A stretch of DNA of 34,341 nucleotides from Streptomyces turgidiscabies Car8. GTDB taxonomy: Bacteria > Actinomycetota > Actinomycetes > Streptomycetales > Streptomycetaceae. Shown here in pieces: positions 33,982-34,341 of the stretch. The stretch's first letter is position 1; every line of letters begins with the position of its first letter. Location: assembly GCF_000331005.1 (NCBI RefSeq), contig NZ_AEJB01000582.1:1-34341 (forward strand), in the 5' to 3' direction. The notes under the pieces are model-generated. The model was not told where the DNA came from, made no database searches, and was given only the letters and a program-made list of their open reading frames with translations. Made by a program: the position numbers and the translations under genes.

Positions 33982-34341
33982 CCGACTGAGCGGTGGGGAA
34001 TGCCCCAGCGGAACGACATGAGAACTCCTTGTTGCTGTGATGGTGATCATGGGATGGCGCTGTGGGCACCGGAACCACGAGGTGGGTGCGGCCTACGGCG
34101 GCGACGAACCGCCACCTGGCGTCGTTGGCTCTGATCCAAGGCCGACCGGGCGGTTGTCCTGCGGTACGGGGATGGTGGAGCCAGGCCAGGTGCGTTCGCC
34201 AGAGTCCATGACGTTCATCGAGACGCCTGCTCCGCAGCCGCATGCAAATTAGGTCGCCCGCCTGACGCGCGCAGTGACCTGGACCGTGCGTGGCGCGATC
34301 TGGTCGTTCAGCGCCGCCGATATTCGTATGCGACGCTCGCC
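33982..34341. other. Right edge, no gene recognised
   Basis: The 360 bp after the xylanase stop contain short open frames on both strands but none with a ribosome site and recognisable protein. A small GGGG-AATG-CCCC hairpin (about 33997-34008) is a weak terminator candidate. The minus strand from 34341 reads as plausible coding (frame with AALNDQIAPRTVQVTARV) to a TAA near 34250 and could be the tail of a gene, or a transposase fragment, starting outside the window. Confidence 0.35.

Noticed and set aside
31993..34050. 685-codon minus-strand open frame opposite the GH10-GH62 gene
   Set aside because: It is antisense to a protein whose catalytic motifs are all readable on the plus strand; it has no recognisable protein.
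33860..34243. Minus-strand open frame at the right edge as a gene
   Set aside because: Part of it overlaps the end of the xylanase gene, and its His/Arg-rich translation has no recognisable domain.

Overview
The window is high-GC actinobacterial DNA, almost certainly a Streptomyces chromosome. The signs are GTG starts, very GC-rich third codon positions, secreted glycoside hydrolases with ricin-type lectin domains, and a glnA2 / NAD synthetase / panB gene set that I recall lying close together in S. coelicolor. All calls come from reading the sequence; no database search was run.

Left part (1-8.5 kb), mostly housekeeping: glnA2, a glutamine-synthetase-like gamma-glutamylpolyamine synthetase (-); a translationally coupled DUF3105/DUF305 pair (+), the second with a Met/His-rich, metal-binding look; a secreted S53 sedolisin protease (+) ending at a strong bidirectional hairpin; a small four-helix membrane protein (-); glutamine-dependent NAD+ synthetase (+); and a DUF6461-like protein (-).

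Middle (8.5-25 kb), mixed accessory and core genes. A secreted GH54 alpha-L-arabinofuranosidase with a ricin lectin domain is broken by one extra G in a G7 tract. Its 0.47-kb promoter region is rich in operators: three copies of a CGGAATTTCG-type box, two LacI-type operators 141 bp apart, and a TTGACG/CATACT promoter between them. A TPR protein follows, then a 2066-aa secreted DNRLRE/RHS protein with an odd Trp-His-rich tail, and directly after it a phosphoribosyltransferase-like gene; together these look like a toxin/partner locus. Next come a DHA1 efflux protein, a membrane-anchored endonuclease/exonuclease/phosphatase protein, a DHA2 drug pump with a TetR regulator and a perfect 19-bp operator, and panB.

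Right part (25-34.3 kb): a ferric-reductase-like flavocytochrome (-), then a hemicellulose island. The island opens with two decayed genes joined tail to tail by a deletion: a LacI regulator (frameshift, internal deletion, lost C-terminus) and a GH43 enzyme (G7 frameshift, Trp-to-stop change, lost C-terminus). Then come a GH27 alpha-galactosidase/arabinopyranosidase with a ricin domain (-) and, divergently, an operon of a Tat-exported GH43 enzyme and a GH10-GH62 xylanase-arabinofuranosidase fusion (+). The divergent promoter region carries palindromes related to the box upstream of GH54.

Together the carbohydrate genes would strip arabinose and galactose from xylan or arabinogalactan and cut the xylan backbone outside the cell. 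The shared CGAAATTTCG-type boxes suggest common control of the GH54 gene and the island, and the LacI remnant suggests that a local repressor has been lost.
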